DNA of 64,000 bases from JAUVZL01 sp965603515 (lineage in GTDB: Bacteria > Hydrothermota > Tepidihabitantia > SM23-42): positions 1 through 64,000 of the forward strand of contig CBFDDH010000003.1 in NCBI GenBank assembly GCA_965603515.1. The letters are read 5' to 3'. Numbering within the stretch: the first letter of the stretch is position 1; each line of letters opens with the position of its first letter. The position numbers and the translations under genes were made by a program. Of this stretch, positions 17,182-26,121 are shown piece by piece. The notes under the pieces were generated by a model, which had not been told where the DNA came from, ran no database searches, and saw nothing but the letters and a program-made list of their open reading frames with translations.

Positions 17182-17389
17182 GAGCGTAGGGAGTAAGGAG
17201 TAGAGAGAAATGATGCTACGCATGGAAGAGATACTTCGTATGGAAATGAGTGCTTCACACTAGAATGGATTCTTCGAATGGGATGATTTGAAATGAAGGG
17301 AATTAAAACTGTTCCAGCACGCAGTGCTATTTTCCAGCGTCAGCTCCCTTCCAGCACGTAGTGCTCTCTTCCAATCCCATTGGGATTCA
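17182..17389. repeat. TTCCA/TGGAA mini-hairpin array, copy 1
   Basis: A run of perfect small palindromes with three-base loops, joined by TGGAA or TTCCA: ATGC-TAC-GCAT, ATAC-TTC-GTAT, GTG-CTT-CAC, ATTC-TTC-GAAT, AGCAC-GCA-GTGCT, AGCAC-GTA-GTGCT and AATCCC-ATT-GGGATT. The reverse complement at 62602-62805 is nearly the same over about 205 bases. Most of the differences seen fall in loops. It fills the gap between tRNA-Phe and argF. Confidence 0.88.
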
Positions 17390-17403
17390 CCTTACAAACC
17401 TAA

Positions 17404-17431
17404 TTGACATACCGATAAAATCAGATATGAT
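17404..17431 (+). promoter_or_regulatory. Promoter of argF
   Basis: TTGACA (17404-17409), 16-base spacer, TATGAT (17426-17431). A 17-base leader with GGAGG precedes the ATG at 17449. Confidence 0.75.
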
Positions 17432-17448
17432 ACTAAAATGGAGGTTAT

Positions 17449-18348
17449 ATGAAAAGGGATTTTATATCAATCTTCGACCTTACTAAAGAAGAAGTTTATG
17501 AAATATTTGCATTGGCAAAAGAATTAAAACAAGCACAGAAAAAAGGCATTGTCCACAAGATGCTCAAGGATAAAACCCTAGCCATGATCTTTGAAAAACC
17601 ATCCTTACGCACACGCGTGACGTTTGAAACTGGAATGACCCAACTCGGTGGCCATGCTATTTACTTAGGACCAAATGACGCGAAAATCGGCACCCGAGAA
17701 CCCGTGGCTGATGCAGGACAGAATCTCAGCCGTTGGGTAAATCTGATAATGGCTCGAGTCTTTGCTCATAAAACGGTTGAGGATTTAGCGGGAAGTGCCA
17801 CAATACCAGTCATTAATGGCTTGAGCGACCTGGAACACCCTTGCCAGATAATGTGCGATCTGTTTACAATTATCGAAAAAAAAGGTACGTTGGATTCAAC
17901 AGTTATTGCCTATATAGGCGACGGCAATAATGTCTGCAATTCCTTTATTGCTGCCTCTACCCTACTTGATTTCAAACTCAATATTGCAACGCCAAAGGAC
18001 TATGAACCTAATGAACAATACTTTACTAAGGCAAAAACAGCAGTCATTGGGAATGATCCAAACAAGGCTGTCACTCATGCTGATATAGTCTATACTGATG
18101 TATGGGCATCTATGGGTCAGGAAACAGAAGCAAAGGCGCGTAAACAGGTCTTTAAACCATTTCAGGTAAACAACGAACTCCTCACATCAGCAAACAAGAA
18201 TTACCTGGTAATGCATTGCCTACCAGCACATCGCGGTGAAGAAATCACGGATGAGGTGATCAAAGACAAGCATTCGATTGTCTTTGATCAAGCTGAAAAT
18301 CGTCTCCATATCCAAAAAGCGATCATGGTTTGGCTCTCAAAAAAATAG
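17449..18348 (+). CDS. argF: Ornithine carbamoyltransferase
   Basis: Makes citrulline from ornithine and carbamoyl phosphate in arginine biosynthesis, using the CarAB product. The 299-residue protein has the carbamoyl-phosphate motif SLRTR near residue 52, the HPCQ motif (LSDLEHPCQIM) and the ornithine-loop signature VMHCLPAHRGEEI. Length matches the family. GGAGG six bases before the ATG fixes the start. A calcium-type ATPase gene follows after 10 bases, an unusual operon partner. Biosynthetic argF and catabolic arcB cannot be told apart by sequence alone; no arcA or arcC is nearby, which favours biosynthesis. Confidence 0.95.
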   Translation: MKRDFISIFDLTKEEVYEIFALAKELKQAQKKGIVHKMLKDKTLAMIFEKPSLRTRVTFETGMTQLGGHAIYLGPNDAKIGTREPVADAGQNLSRWVNLIMARVFAHKTVEDLAGSATIPVINGLSDLEHPCQIMCDLFTIIEKKGTLDSTVIAYIGDGNNVCNSFIAASTLLDFKLNIATPKDYEPNEQYFTKAKTAVIGNDPNKAVTHADIVYTDVWASMGQETEAKARKQVFKPFQVNNELLTSANKNYLVMHCLPAHRGEEITDEVIKDKHSIVFDQAENRLHIQKAIMVWLSKK

Positions 18349-18358
18349 ATCAGCACTC

Positions 18359-20968
18359 ATGAACTGGCACTGCAAAGAGGTTGATGAAATCCTGCAGTCC
18401 CTGAAATCATCTGAACAGGGACTGACAACTAACGAGGCTGGAAAACGCCTTATCAGTTGTGGCGATAATACAATAAGACAAATCAAGTCAAGAACCGTCT
18501 TACACATGGTTCTTGATCAATTCAAAGATTTCATGATCATGGTTCTGATCGCGGCGGCGATCGTTTCAGGTATCATTGGTGAACCTAAAGACACCATAGC
18601 TATCTTGGTGATTGTAATACTAAACGCGGTGATCGGATTTGTGCAGGAATATAGAGCTGAGAAAGCAATAGAAGCATTGAGAATGATGGCAGCACAAGTC
18701 GCAACAGTAATCAGGGATGGAGAACCAGCGAGTATACCTGCTTCTGATATTGTACCCGGTGATTTGGTATTACTTGGTGCTGGAAACATAACACCAGCAG
18801 ACATAAGACTTATCAAAGTCGCACATTGCAAGATTGATGAATCGTCACTTACTGGAGAGTCTATACCTGTAGAGAAACATATAAATCGCCTCACAGACGA
18901 TATGATGCCCCTGGGTGATAGAAAAAACATGGCGTATAAAGGAACCATGGTCTCTTATGGTCGGGCAAATGGGGTCGTCGTCTCGACTGGAATGAATACG
19001 GAATTTGGAAAGATCGCCACGATGCTTCAAGAACAGGTAGAAGTAAGAACACCACTTCAAAAGAGACTTGCAAGGTTTGGGAAGAAACTAGCTATTGCAG
19101 TACTTGCGATATGCGCCCTGGTCTTTGGTGTCGGTCTGCTCAGAGGAGAACCACCGTTATTGATGTTCCTGACTGCTATTAGCCTTGCAGTCGCGGCTAT
19201 CCCCGAGGCTCTCCCGGCTGTCGTAACTATTTCCCTCGCTATCGGTGCGAAAAAAATGGTCAAACAAAATGCTCTCATAAGAAAACTGCCAGCTGTAGAA
19301 ACCTTGGGTTCAGTTACTTATATCTGCTCAGACAAAACCGGGACTTTGACTCAGAATAAGATGGAGGTTCAGGAAATATATATCAGTGGTAAAACAATCA
19401 AGCCCCAGAGCATCTCTACTCAACAACCTGCAATAGACAAGCTATTCCTGGCAATGGCACTCAATAATGATGCAACCAAACAAAAGGACGATAGGTGCCT
19501 TGGCGATCCTACAGAAATCGCCCTCTATAGAATTTCTGAAGAGAACGGATATAAAAAAGAGAACTTGCTCAAAGATTATCCACGGGTTGCTGAAATCCCT
19601 TTTGATTCAGAAAGAAAGTGCATGACTACTTTCCACAAAACACCTGAAAACGGTTATATTTCATTCACTAAAGGTGCAATTGAGACTTTACTCGAGAAAT
19701 CCCTAGATGAGCTGAATCTTAAGGAAAAATCAGCAATAAATAAAGAAAAGATCTACCGCGTGAGCGAAGCAATGGCTCAAAGGGGTTTGAGAATACTGGC
19801 CTTTGCTATGAAGGAATGGACCAGACTTCCTGAAGATCTAACTCCAAAGAGGATTGAAACAGGACTGAGCTTTCTGGGTTTTGTAGGGATGATAGACCCA
19901 CCAAGAAAAGAGGTGGCAGAAGCAGTAGCATTGTGTAAATCCGCGGGCATTAACCCGGTGATGATAACTGGCGACCATCCAGTGACTGCAAAGGCTATCG
20001 CTAAAGAACTCAATATAGTAGATAATGAAGAAGAAATCGTTACCGGTCGAAATCTTGAAAAACTATCGACCAGTGCATTCGAAAAGAAGGTCGCAGATAT
20101 ACAGATATATGCCAGGGTTGCGCCCGAGCAAAAATTAAGGATTGTAAAAGCATTGCAACATCAGGGGGAGTTTGTGGCAATGACCGGAGATGGCGTTAAT
20201 GATGCTCCAGCTTTAAAATGCGCCGATATCGGTATTGCAATGGGTATAACCGGTACCGATGTCTCGAGAGAATCGTCTGATATGATATTGCTCGATGATA
20301 ACTTTGCTACGATCGTCAAGGCGATAAGACGAGGACGACGCATATTCGACAATATCCGCAAGTTTATAAAATATACAATGACCAGCAATGCAGGTGAGAT
20401 ATGGACGATATTTCTCGCGCCCTTTCTCGGGTTGCCAATCCCTCTGTTACCGATTCATATATTATGGATAAACCTTGTCACAGATGGATTACCAGGACTT
20501 GCTCTGACTGCCGAGCCAGAAGAAAAAAGGATAATGAAAAGGCCGCCAAGACACCCTAAGGAGAGTATATTCGCTCACAGTCTCGGTCTCGATATTATCT
20601 GGGTAGGCCTTTTAATGGGCGGTGTCTCAATATTTTCTCAGGCATGGGCAATAAAGACTGGCCATACTTCGTGGCAGACCATGGTATTTACCGTCCTGTG
20701 TTTGAGCCAAATGGGTAATGTACTTGCGCTTCGTTCTGAAAAAGAATCGCTCTTTTCTTTAGGGCTATTTTCCAACATACCATTACTTGGTGCTATCCTT
20801 TTGACATTTGTGCTCCAGATGGCGATCATCTATGTACCCTTTCTAAATTCTATATTTAAAACCCAGCCATTAACCCTGAATGAGCTTTTCCTATGCTTGA
20901 TTTTATCAACGATAGTGTTCTGGGGAGTTGAAACCGCAAAGTGGCTAAGAAGAAGAAATCGTGCTTGA
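18359..20968 (+). CDS. P-type calcium-transporting ATPase (P2A-like)
   Basis: An 869-residue inner-membrane cation pump of the SERCA/PMR1 type. The order is N-terminal cation-ATPase domain, M1-M2 near 60-105, actuator loop SLTGESIPVEK, M4 with AAIPEALPAVVTISLAIGAKKM, phosphorylation motif SDKTGTLTQNKM, nucleotide-binding KGA, MITGDHPVTAKA and TGDGVNDAPALK hinge, then six C-terminal membrane helices. The PEAL in M4 (PEGL in classical SERCA) is typical of bacterial calcium or mixed-cation pumps; substrate is inferred. The chosen ATG follows the argF stop by 10 bases without a clear Shine-Dalgarno sequence; a longer frame starting within argF is less likely. Confidence 0.92.
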   Translation: MNWHCKEVDEILQSLKSSEQGLTTNEAGKRLISCGDNTIRQIKSRTVLHMVLDQFKDFMIMVLIAAAIVSGIIGEPKDTIAILVIVILNAVIGFVQEYRAEKAIEALRMMAAQVATVIRDGEPASIPASDIVPGDLVLLGAGNITPADIRLIKVAHCKIDESSLTGESIPVEKHINRLTDDMMPLGDRKNMAYKGTMVSYGRANGVVVSTGMNTEFGKIATMLQEQVEVRTPLQKRLARFGKKLAIAVLAICALVFGVGLLRGEPPLLMFLTAISLAVAAIPEALPAVVTISLAIGAKKMVKQNALIRKLPAVETLGSVTYICSDKTGTLTQNKMEVQEIYISGKTIKPQSISTQQPAIDKLFLAMALNNDATKQKDDRCLGDPTEIALYRISEENGYKKENLLKDYPRVAEIPFDSERKCMTTFHKTPENGYISFTKGAIETLLEKSLDELNLKEKSAINKEKIYRVSEAMAQRGLRILAFAMKEWTRLPEDLTPKRIETGLSFLGFVGMIDPPRKEVAEAVALCKSAGINPVMITGDHPVTAKAIAKELNIVDNEEEIVTGRNLEKLSTSAFEKKVADIQIYARVAPEQKLRIVKALQHQGEFVAMTGDGVNDAPALKCADIGIAMGITGTDVSRESSDMILLDDNFATIVKAIRRGRRIFDNIRKFIKYTMTSNAGEIWTIFLAPFLGLPIPLLPIHILWINLVTDGLPGLALTAEPEEKRIMKRPPRHPKESIFAHSLGLDIIWVGLLMGGVSIFSQAWAIKTGHTSWQTMVFTVLCLSQMGNVLALRSEKESLFSLGLFSNIPLLGAILLTFVLQMAIIYVPFLNSIFKTQPLTLNELFLCLILSTIVFWGVETAKWLRRRNRA

Positions 20969-20992
20969 TTCTCACTGATTAATAAGTATAAT
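20965..20992 (+). promoter_or_regulatory. Promoter of the YbbR gene, leaderless
   Basis: TTGATT (20965-20970), overlapping the ATPase stop codon, 16-base spacer, TATAAT (20987-20992), and 6 bases to the ATG at 20999. Confidence 0.7.
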
Positions 20993-20998
20993 AGACAG

Positions 20999-21913
20999 AT
21001 GAACCTGAAAAGCATTACTCGTTCTTTGATCAGTAACCCTATCAGGAAAATATTCGCCATAATCTTCGCATTTGGTCTATGGTTTTTTGTCGCCCTGGAT
21101 AAAAACTACATATACGATAAGTATATAGAGGTTGTCTACACAAACCTCGCAGACTCTCTGATGATCGTCGATGCGGCTCCAACGATCAATGTCTCATTCA
21201 TTGGTCGCGGTGGATCGCTCCTGAGTACCTGGGCAGCACCACCAAAGGCACACTGTGACCTTGAGAACAAAAAAGCTGGGACTAATACAATCCCCGCAAA
21301 GGAATTCTTGATACCAATAGGTTTCCCTGATTTAAGACTGACTTTCAATACTCCGTCAATAGCCGTAACAATAGACAAAAGGATTACAGGAATAATCAAG
21401 GTATCTGTACCTTTCAAGGGTGATCTCAAACAAGGTTACTCAATAAGCGACATAGTTGTATTGGATACAGTAAGCGTTACTGGACCACGCAATTCCTTAC
21501 TTGACCAGAAAGAAGTATTGACTGAAACACTCGATGTTAAGAACAAACGGTCATCATTCTTGACAAAAGTAAGAATCGCGGAAAACTCAGAGCTGTTCGA
21601 ATTCTCCACAGAAAACATACGCGTTGAGGTCAAAATAGACACAACTGTTGAGCGATTATTCACGAATATACCCCTAACCCTGCTTTTCACACCTGAACAA
21701 CGCGTATCATCTGAGAAAATAGGCCTTGATACACTTATTGTCCAGGGACCGAGCAAGAAAATGAGCAGTCTCAAGAAAAAGGATATCACTGTAAAGATAA
21801 GGCTGACAAAACTACCGGTAGGAGAACATCATCTACCAGCTACGATAATATTACCACAATATATCAAACCAGTAAAGTCAGTACCGAAAAAATTCGAAAT
21901 CAAAATTCATTAG
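20999..21913 (+). CDS. YbbR-domain protein
   Basis: The 304-residue protein has one N-terminal membrane helix (about 15-34, KIFAIIFAFGLWFFVALDK) and an extracytoplasmic region with beta-rich YbbR repeats (boundaries marked by VSVTGPRNSL and LIVQGPSKKM). In Firmicutes the YbbR protein CdaR regulates the diadenylate cyclase CdaA; no cdaA is present here, so that role is not shown. The W-FVALDK end of the helix is typical of the family. It is followed after 28 bases by a GT39-like membrane protein. Confidence 0.8.
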   Translation: MNLKSITRSLISNPIRKIFAIIFAFGLWFFVALDKNYIYDKYIEVVYTNLADSLMIVDAAPTINVSFIGRGGSLLSTWAAPPKAHCDLENKKAGTNTIPAKEFLIPIGFPDLRLTFNTPSIAVTIDKRITGIIKVSVPFKGDLKQGYSISDIVVLDTVSVTGPRNSLLDQKEVLTETLDVKNKRSSFLTKVRIAENSELFEFSTENIRVEVKIDTTVERLFTNIPLTLLFTPEQRVSSEKIGLDTLIVQGPSKKMSSLKKKDITVKIRLTKLPVGEHHLPATIILPQYIKPVKSVPKKFEIKIH

Positions 21914-21941
21914 AGGGCAGATACTTTCGTCATTAGAGACC

Positions 21942-23393
21942 ATGGTGAAAATACCCAGAATACATAGTACACTACAGGGCTTTCGTATTCTGATCTTTTT
22001 CTTCATCATCACGCGAATAGTCTACTACTTTATGGGTATACGCTTTGATATCACCCCGCTTTACTGGTTTTTTCAATTCATTGACCCGCTCTTACTGAAG
22101 ACTGAATTACTCAAGAGTATCTTATACCTCCACACACAACCCCCTTGTTTCAATCTATTTCTTGGGTTGATCATCAAACTCGCCAATAATAGTGAGGTGC
22201 TTATTTTTACCCTTGCATACCAAATGATTGGTTTGATCATGGTATTGAGCCTGTACACAATACTCAGAAAATTGGCTGTACCCTTGCGCATTACCTTACC
22301 CCTTACAATGTTTTTCGCGATAAGTCCTCCAGTAATATTTCTCGAGAATTGGCTTTTTTATACCTATCCAGCGACCTGCCTGCTCGCACTTTCACTAATA
22401 TTCCTCAATAATTATTTTGATAAACGCGCTTACACTCACTTATTCCTTTTCTTCTCAACTATTGCGTTGATCGTATTGACAAGGTCGCTTTTCCACCCCA
22501 TCTGGTTCATCATCACCCTGGTCGGGATAGTCGCATACGACCGTCACAATGCTAAACGAATAATACTATGCGCCCTTTTCCCTTTGCTTATCATAGGAGC
22601 TGTCCATGTCAAGAACTATGTACTTTTCAAACAGGTTGGTCTCTCATCCTGGTTCGGTATGAACCTGGCAAAGATGACACTGACTGTGCCTTTGGAAAAA
22701 ATAGAACCGCTGGTGGAAAAAGGAGAGCTGTCCAGTATTGCAGCAATTATGCCCTTTCAAACGCCCGAAACATACTATGAATATGCTAACTTCGACACTC
22801 TAACCTGCAAGAGAGTACTCGATCAGAAATATAAATCAACGGGGTCCCCTAATCTGAATCACATCGGCTATATGCACGTGTCGCAGCAGTACCTGGTCGC
22901 AGCCAAGTACTTGATACGGAAATATCCCCACTATTACGGACTATCAGTATGTAAAGCTTTCTACGCCTTTTTGAGACCTTGCTCTGATTCGATGATCATC
23001 CGAAATAACAACCGCCGGGTTATAGGACCCTGGGTCAACATCTACGAAAATTACCTGGTTGGCGATATTTTAAGTCGGGTCTGGAACACACATTATACGA
23101 ACCGTTATGGCCAAAAGCGCAAAATCCACCTCAATTTCCTGTATTTTCTCCTGCCTGTACTTTTCATCTGGGGGTTGATCACGATTGCCAAAGGTAAGAC
23201 CCTGTTCAATTACGGCAGAGCTGAATTGATAACCATCATCTATGCCATCTTCAATATCATATACATTACAATTGCTGGAAATCTTCTTGAGGTCAGTGAC
23301 AATATGCGATTTCGCTTCCTGATCCTACCATTTCTCTACATATTTTCAGGACTTCTACTCAAGTACTTATTAGATAGAACCAAGCGAACTTGA
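21942..23393 (+). CDS. GT39/PMT-like multipass membrane protein
   Basis: A 483-residue protein with roughly ten hydrophobic segments. A large first loop has LHTQPPCFNLFLGLI, in the place where ArnT/PMT-family glycosyltransferases carry an acidic residue plus PP motif, and the overall helix layout fits polyprenyl-phosphate-sugar transferases. The usual catalytic DE/DD pair in loop 1 is not obvious, so the call is by fold resemblance. Such enzymes move a sugar from a lipid carrier to an acceptor on the outer face of the inner membrane. It ends at the -35 box of the tRNA-Leu promoter. No Shine-Dalgarno is clear at the start. Confidence 0.55.
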   Translation: MVKIPRIHSTLQGFRILIFFFIITRIVYYFMGIRFDITPLYWFFQFIDPLLLKTELLKSILYLHTQPPCFNLFLGLIIKLANNSEVLIFTLAYQMIGLIMVLSLYTILRKLAVPLRITLPLTMFFAISPPVIFLENWLFYTYPATCLLALSLIFLNNYFDKRAYTHLFLFFSTIALIVLTRSLFHPIWFIITLVGIVAYDRHNAKRIILCALFPLLIIGAVHVKNYVLFKQVGLSSWFGMNLAKMTLTVPLEKIEPLVEKGELSSIAAIMPFQTPETYYEYANFDTLTCKRVLDQKYKSTGSPNLNHIGYMHVSQQYLVAAKYLIRKYPHYYGLSVCKAFYAFLRPCSDSMIIRNNNRRVIGPWVNIYENYLVGDILSRVWNTHYTNRYGQKRKIHLNFLYFLLPVLFIWGLITIAKGKTLFNYGRAELITIIYAIFNIIYITIAGNLLEVSDNMRFRFLILPFLYIFSGLLLKYLLDRTKRT

Positions 23394-23417
23394 CAACTGC
23401 AATTTTTAGCATATAAT
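23390..23417 (+). promoter_or_regulatory. Promoter of the tRNA-Leu / tig unit
   Basis: TTGACA (23390-23395), overlapping the stop of the preceding gene, 16-base spacer, TATAAT (23412-23417). Transcription would start near 23424, about 29 bases before tRNA-Leu. Confidence 0.75.
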
Positions 23418-23452
23418 CAGTGATGAAATCATTGGATTCTGATGGTTTTTTT

Positions 23453-23535
<83 letters not shown>

Positions 23536-23552
23536 TATTTTGGAGGTGGTCT

Positions 23553-24785
23553 TTGCACTATGACATCGCTCTAGATAAGGCAACTGAAAAAGAGATCGAC
23601 ATAACCGTACCGGTCACTGAATTAGACCGTTTCATTAAGATCGAAATCGATAGAATAAAGAAGAACCTCTCATTCAATGGCTTTCGCAAAGGTAAAGTAC
23701 CGGAAAGCTTGATAAAAATAAAATATCACGATACTCTTAGAGCCCAGGCAATGAACGACCTGGTTACTCAGTCTTTTCTCAAAATCGTTAGCGAAAACAA
23801 GTGGCGTCCAGCATCCCAAGCCGAAATGAAGGACCTTGTTGAAAACGATGAGATCAAATTCCGTCTGCGTTTTGAAACCATCCCAGATTTTGTACTCGGG
23901 GAGTATCTTGGCATCGAGGTTTTCCAAGAAGAACCACTGCCCGAGGATTTTTTGCTCGAACAATCAATAAAGGATCTCCGTGAGCAACATGCGAATATCA
24001 GAGAAACTACACACCCGGCTGCAGTAGATGATCTCGTCACCATGGATATTCAAATATCCGAGAATGATAAGATAATAGATAATCAACACGATATCACGGT
24101 TCGCATAGGCGATCGGAACTTGCCTGATGAGATAAATAAGATATTAGTTGGTGTAAAGAAAACAGAAAAAAGGCAGGTAAATGCTGATAAAAAAAATCAT
24201 AAAATACACATAAAAAAAGTTGAAGAAAAGATCCTGCCAAGTTTTGACGATGGTTTTGCCAAAACACTGAAATTTGAAGATATCGAGCAGCTACGCAAGA
24301 AGTTACTGGAACATGCCAGGCAAATCGACGAAAAGAGACTTGAAGATACTGCCAAAGAATCGCTATCCAATGTCCTTTTGGAAAAAAATAAGTTTGAAGT
24401 ACCCAACGCACTAATTAAAAGCGAATACCAGACCATATTACAAAAGTCCAAGCTGCCTGATTCAGAATCGAATAAGGAGCAATTCTGGGGATCAGCTGAA
24501 AAACGCGCTCGATTGGATTTGATAATAAATAAGATTGTCGATAAAGAAAACATAAAAACCGATGAAGAAGAAATAATGAAAGTCGTTACTGCCATGGGCA
24601 TTACGCTCAATGACGACAATCGAGAGAACATCGTCAATTATCTAGGTAATGTCCTAACCAAGGAAAAAACTCTTGATTTTCTCTATAAAAAGGCAAAAAT
24701 TACCAAAAAAAGTCGGATAATATCGGCAAAGGAGGACATCAATGATACCCGTTCCGTACGTAATAGAGCAAACCGGACGAGGTGA
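23553..24785 (+). CDS. tig: Trigger factor
   Basis: The 410-residue ribosome-associated chaperone has the N-terminal ribosome-binding domain with the signature loop GFRKGKVPESLI (about 45-56), a central FKBP-like PPIase region (about 155-235) and a helical C-terminal domain. The start is TTG at 23553, preceded by GGAGGTGG at a good distance; no in-frame ATG fits the conserved N-terminus. It overlaps clpP by 44 bases, the common tig-clpP order. No own promoter is seen between tRNA-Leu and tig, so the mRNA probably arises from the shared transcript by tRNA processing. Confidence 0.93.
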   Translation: MHYDIALDKATEKEIDITVPVTELDRFIKIEIDRIKKNLSFNGFRKGKVPESLIKIKYHDTLRAQAMNDLVTQSFLKIVSENKWRPASQAEMKDLVENDEIKFRLRFETIPDFVLGEYLGIEVFQEEPLPEDFLLEQSIKDLREQHANIRETTHPAAVDDLVTMDIQISENDKIIDNQHDITVRIGDRNLPDEINKILVGVKKTEKRQVNADKKNHKIHIKKVEEKILPSFDDGFAKTLKFEDIEQLRKKLLEHARQIDEKRLEDTAKESLSNVLLEKNKFEVPNALIKSEYQTILQKSKLPDSESNKEQFWGSAEKRARLDLIINKIVDKENIKTDEEEIMKVVTAMGITLNDDNRENIVNYLGNVLTKEKTLDFLYKKAKITKKSRIISAKEDINDTRSVRNRANRTR

Positions 24786-25329
24786 ACGCGCATATGACAT
24801 TTACTCGCGTCTCCTCAAAGAACGAATAATATTTATTGGTACACCAATCGATGATACTGTGGCAAATTTGATCATTGCACAATTGCTATTCTTGGAAGCT
24901 GACGATCCATCCAAAGACATATCGCTTTACATCAATTCACCGGGTGGTGTAGTTTCATCAGGTCTTGCCATATACGACACAATGCAGTTTGTTAAACCTC
25001 CGGTTTCGACAATATGCATAGGCATGGCGGCGTCCATGGCAGCTCTCTTGTTAGCCGCCGGTGAAAAAGGTAAAAGATTTACCCTACCTCATGCCCGAGT
25101 AATGATCCATCAACCAGAAGGTGCCTACTCAGGACAAGCATCGGATATTGCCATTCACGCAAAAGAAGTACTAACCATAAGAGATGTTCTTAACAAAATA
25201 TTCGCCAAACACACGGGTCAGACAAAAGAAAAAATAGCTACCGACACTGACCGCAATAACTTTATGTCGGCTCAAGAAGCAAAAGAGTACAGGATAATCG
25301 ACGATATCATGGAAAAAAGGCGAGAATAA
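24742..25329 (+). CDS. clpP: ATP-dependent Clp protease proteolytic subunit
   Basis: A 195-residue serine peptidase that forms the tetradecameric Clp chamber. The catalytic Ser is in GMAASMAA, His in ARVMIHQPEG and Asp in TDTDRNNFM; the oxyanion segment SPGGVVSSGLAIYD is intact. The start is set by GGAGG seven bases upstream, inside tig. The expected clpX does not follow; instead a GT9-like gene and signalling genes do, so the ATPase partner must be encoded elsewhere. Confidence 0.96.
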   Translation: MIPVPYVIEQTGRGERAYDIYSRLLKERIIFIGTPIDDTVANLIIAQLLFLEADDPSKDISLYINSPGGVVSSGLAIYDTMQFVKPPVSTICIGMAASMAALLLAAGEKGKRFTLPHARVMIHQPEGAYSGQASDIAIHAKEVLTIRDVLNKIFAKHTGQTKEKIATDTDRNNFMSAQEAKEYRIIDDIMEKRRE

Positions 25330-25380
25330 TACGGCAAATTGTGTGAACGAAATTAGGAAGTATAAAAAACGGCAGGTACA

Positions 25381-26121
25381 ATGAGTCTTTTCACAAACAT
25401 ATATTTGGGGTTCAGCAAAAGAAGATTTCTTAAACCATTCAATCCTTTATCCAAAAAAGCACGAGGGAATTTTCTCGTATCTGTCCCCAGTCAGGCAACT
25501 GAATTCCTGAAAGTTATGCCTTATATTGCGGCGTTGAAGAAAATCGGAAATATAGTGATGATCGTGCCCCAGCATCATGAAACGATATGCAGTTTCATCA
25601 AACCTAATAAATTTGAGATAATCTTCTATGTCATCCCTCCACGGGTTTTATCAAAAGAACATGATGAATTAAAAAAACACCTGGGCAAAAAGAGCTTTCA
25701 ACATATTATCGAGTTGAACAGACCAGCGAATATCTCACTACCTTATTTGACCGCCGCAGAAAAAAGGATATGCTTATATGATCGAACCAAATTCCCCTAC
25801 TATAATATTATGCTCCGAGATAATATTGAATCTCTGTGCGATCTTTTTGCGATCAAGAAATATACCGCCAGAAGGATCTTTACTTTTTGTCTTCGGGGGA
25901 TAAGAAGTACAATAAAGAAACACAAGAAAAGACGACCCTTATTATTTGTTAACGGTACTGATAAAATCGATTGGCAAGGTGATACAATCACCATGGGCAA
26001 AGACATGTCTGCCGACTCACCTGAAGCCTATAGACTCCTTGTCGCCGCTGATGCCTACTGTGGTAAGAATGATGTGTTTTATGAGCTTGCCAAGATGTTT
26101 TCTAAAGAAATAATAGCGTGA
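25381..26121 (+). CDS. GT9 (heptosyltransferase)-like protein, reduced
   Basis: The 246-residue protein resembles a shortened glycosyltransferase family 9 enzyme. An N-terminal half has a Rossmann-like layout (NFLVSVPSQATEFLKVMPYIAALKKIG, then IVMIVPQHHE and an IIELNRP strand), and a C-terminal VAADAYCGKNDVFYELAKMF sits where GT9 enzymes have their acceptor/donor loop. It is about 80-100 residues shorter than usual and the donor-binding motif is not clear, so activity is uncertain. No signal peptide. It sits between clpP and the diguanylate cyclase, the stop overlapping the next start (TGATG). Confidence 0.4.
   Translation: MSLFTNIYLGFSKRRFLKPFNPLSKKARGNFLVSVPSQATEFLKVMPYIAALKKIGNIVMIVPQHHETICSFIKPNKFEIIFYVIPPRVLSKEHDELKKHLGKKSFQHIIELNRPANISLPYLTAAEKRICLYDRTKFPYYNIMLRDNIESLCDLFAIKKYTARRIFTFCLRGIRSTIKKHKKRRPLLFVNGTDKIDWQGDTITMGKDMSADSPEAYRLLVAADAYCGKNDVFYELAKMFSKEIIA

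Noticed and set aside
16975..17196. 73-codon plus-strand open frame
   Set aside because: It runs through repeat modules and the antisense of tRNA-Phe.
17182..17389. Insertion sequence or MITE
   Set aside because: The element has multiple internal palindromes rather than one pair of terminal repeats, and no target-site duplication was visible. A passive mobile origin is not excluded, but nothing shows it.
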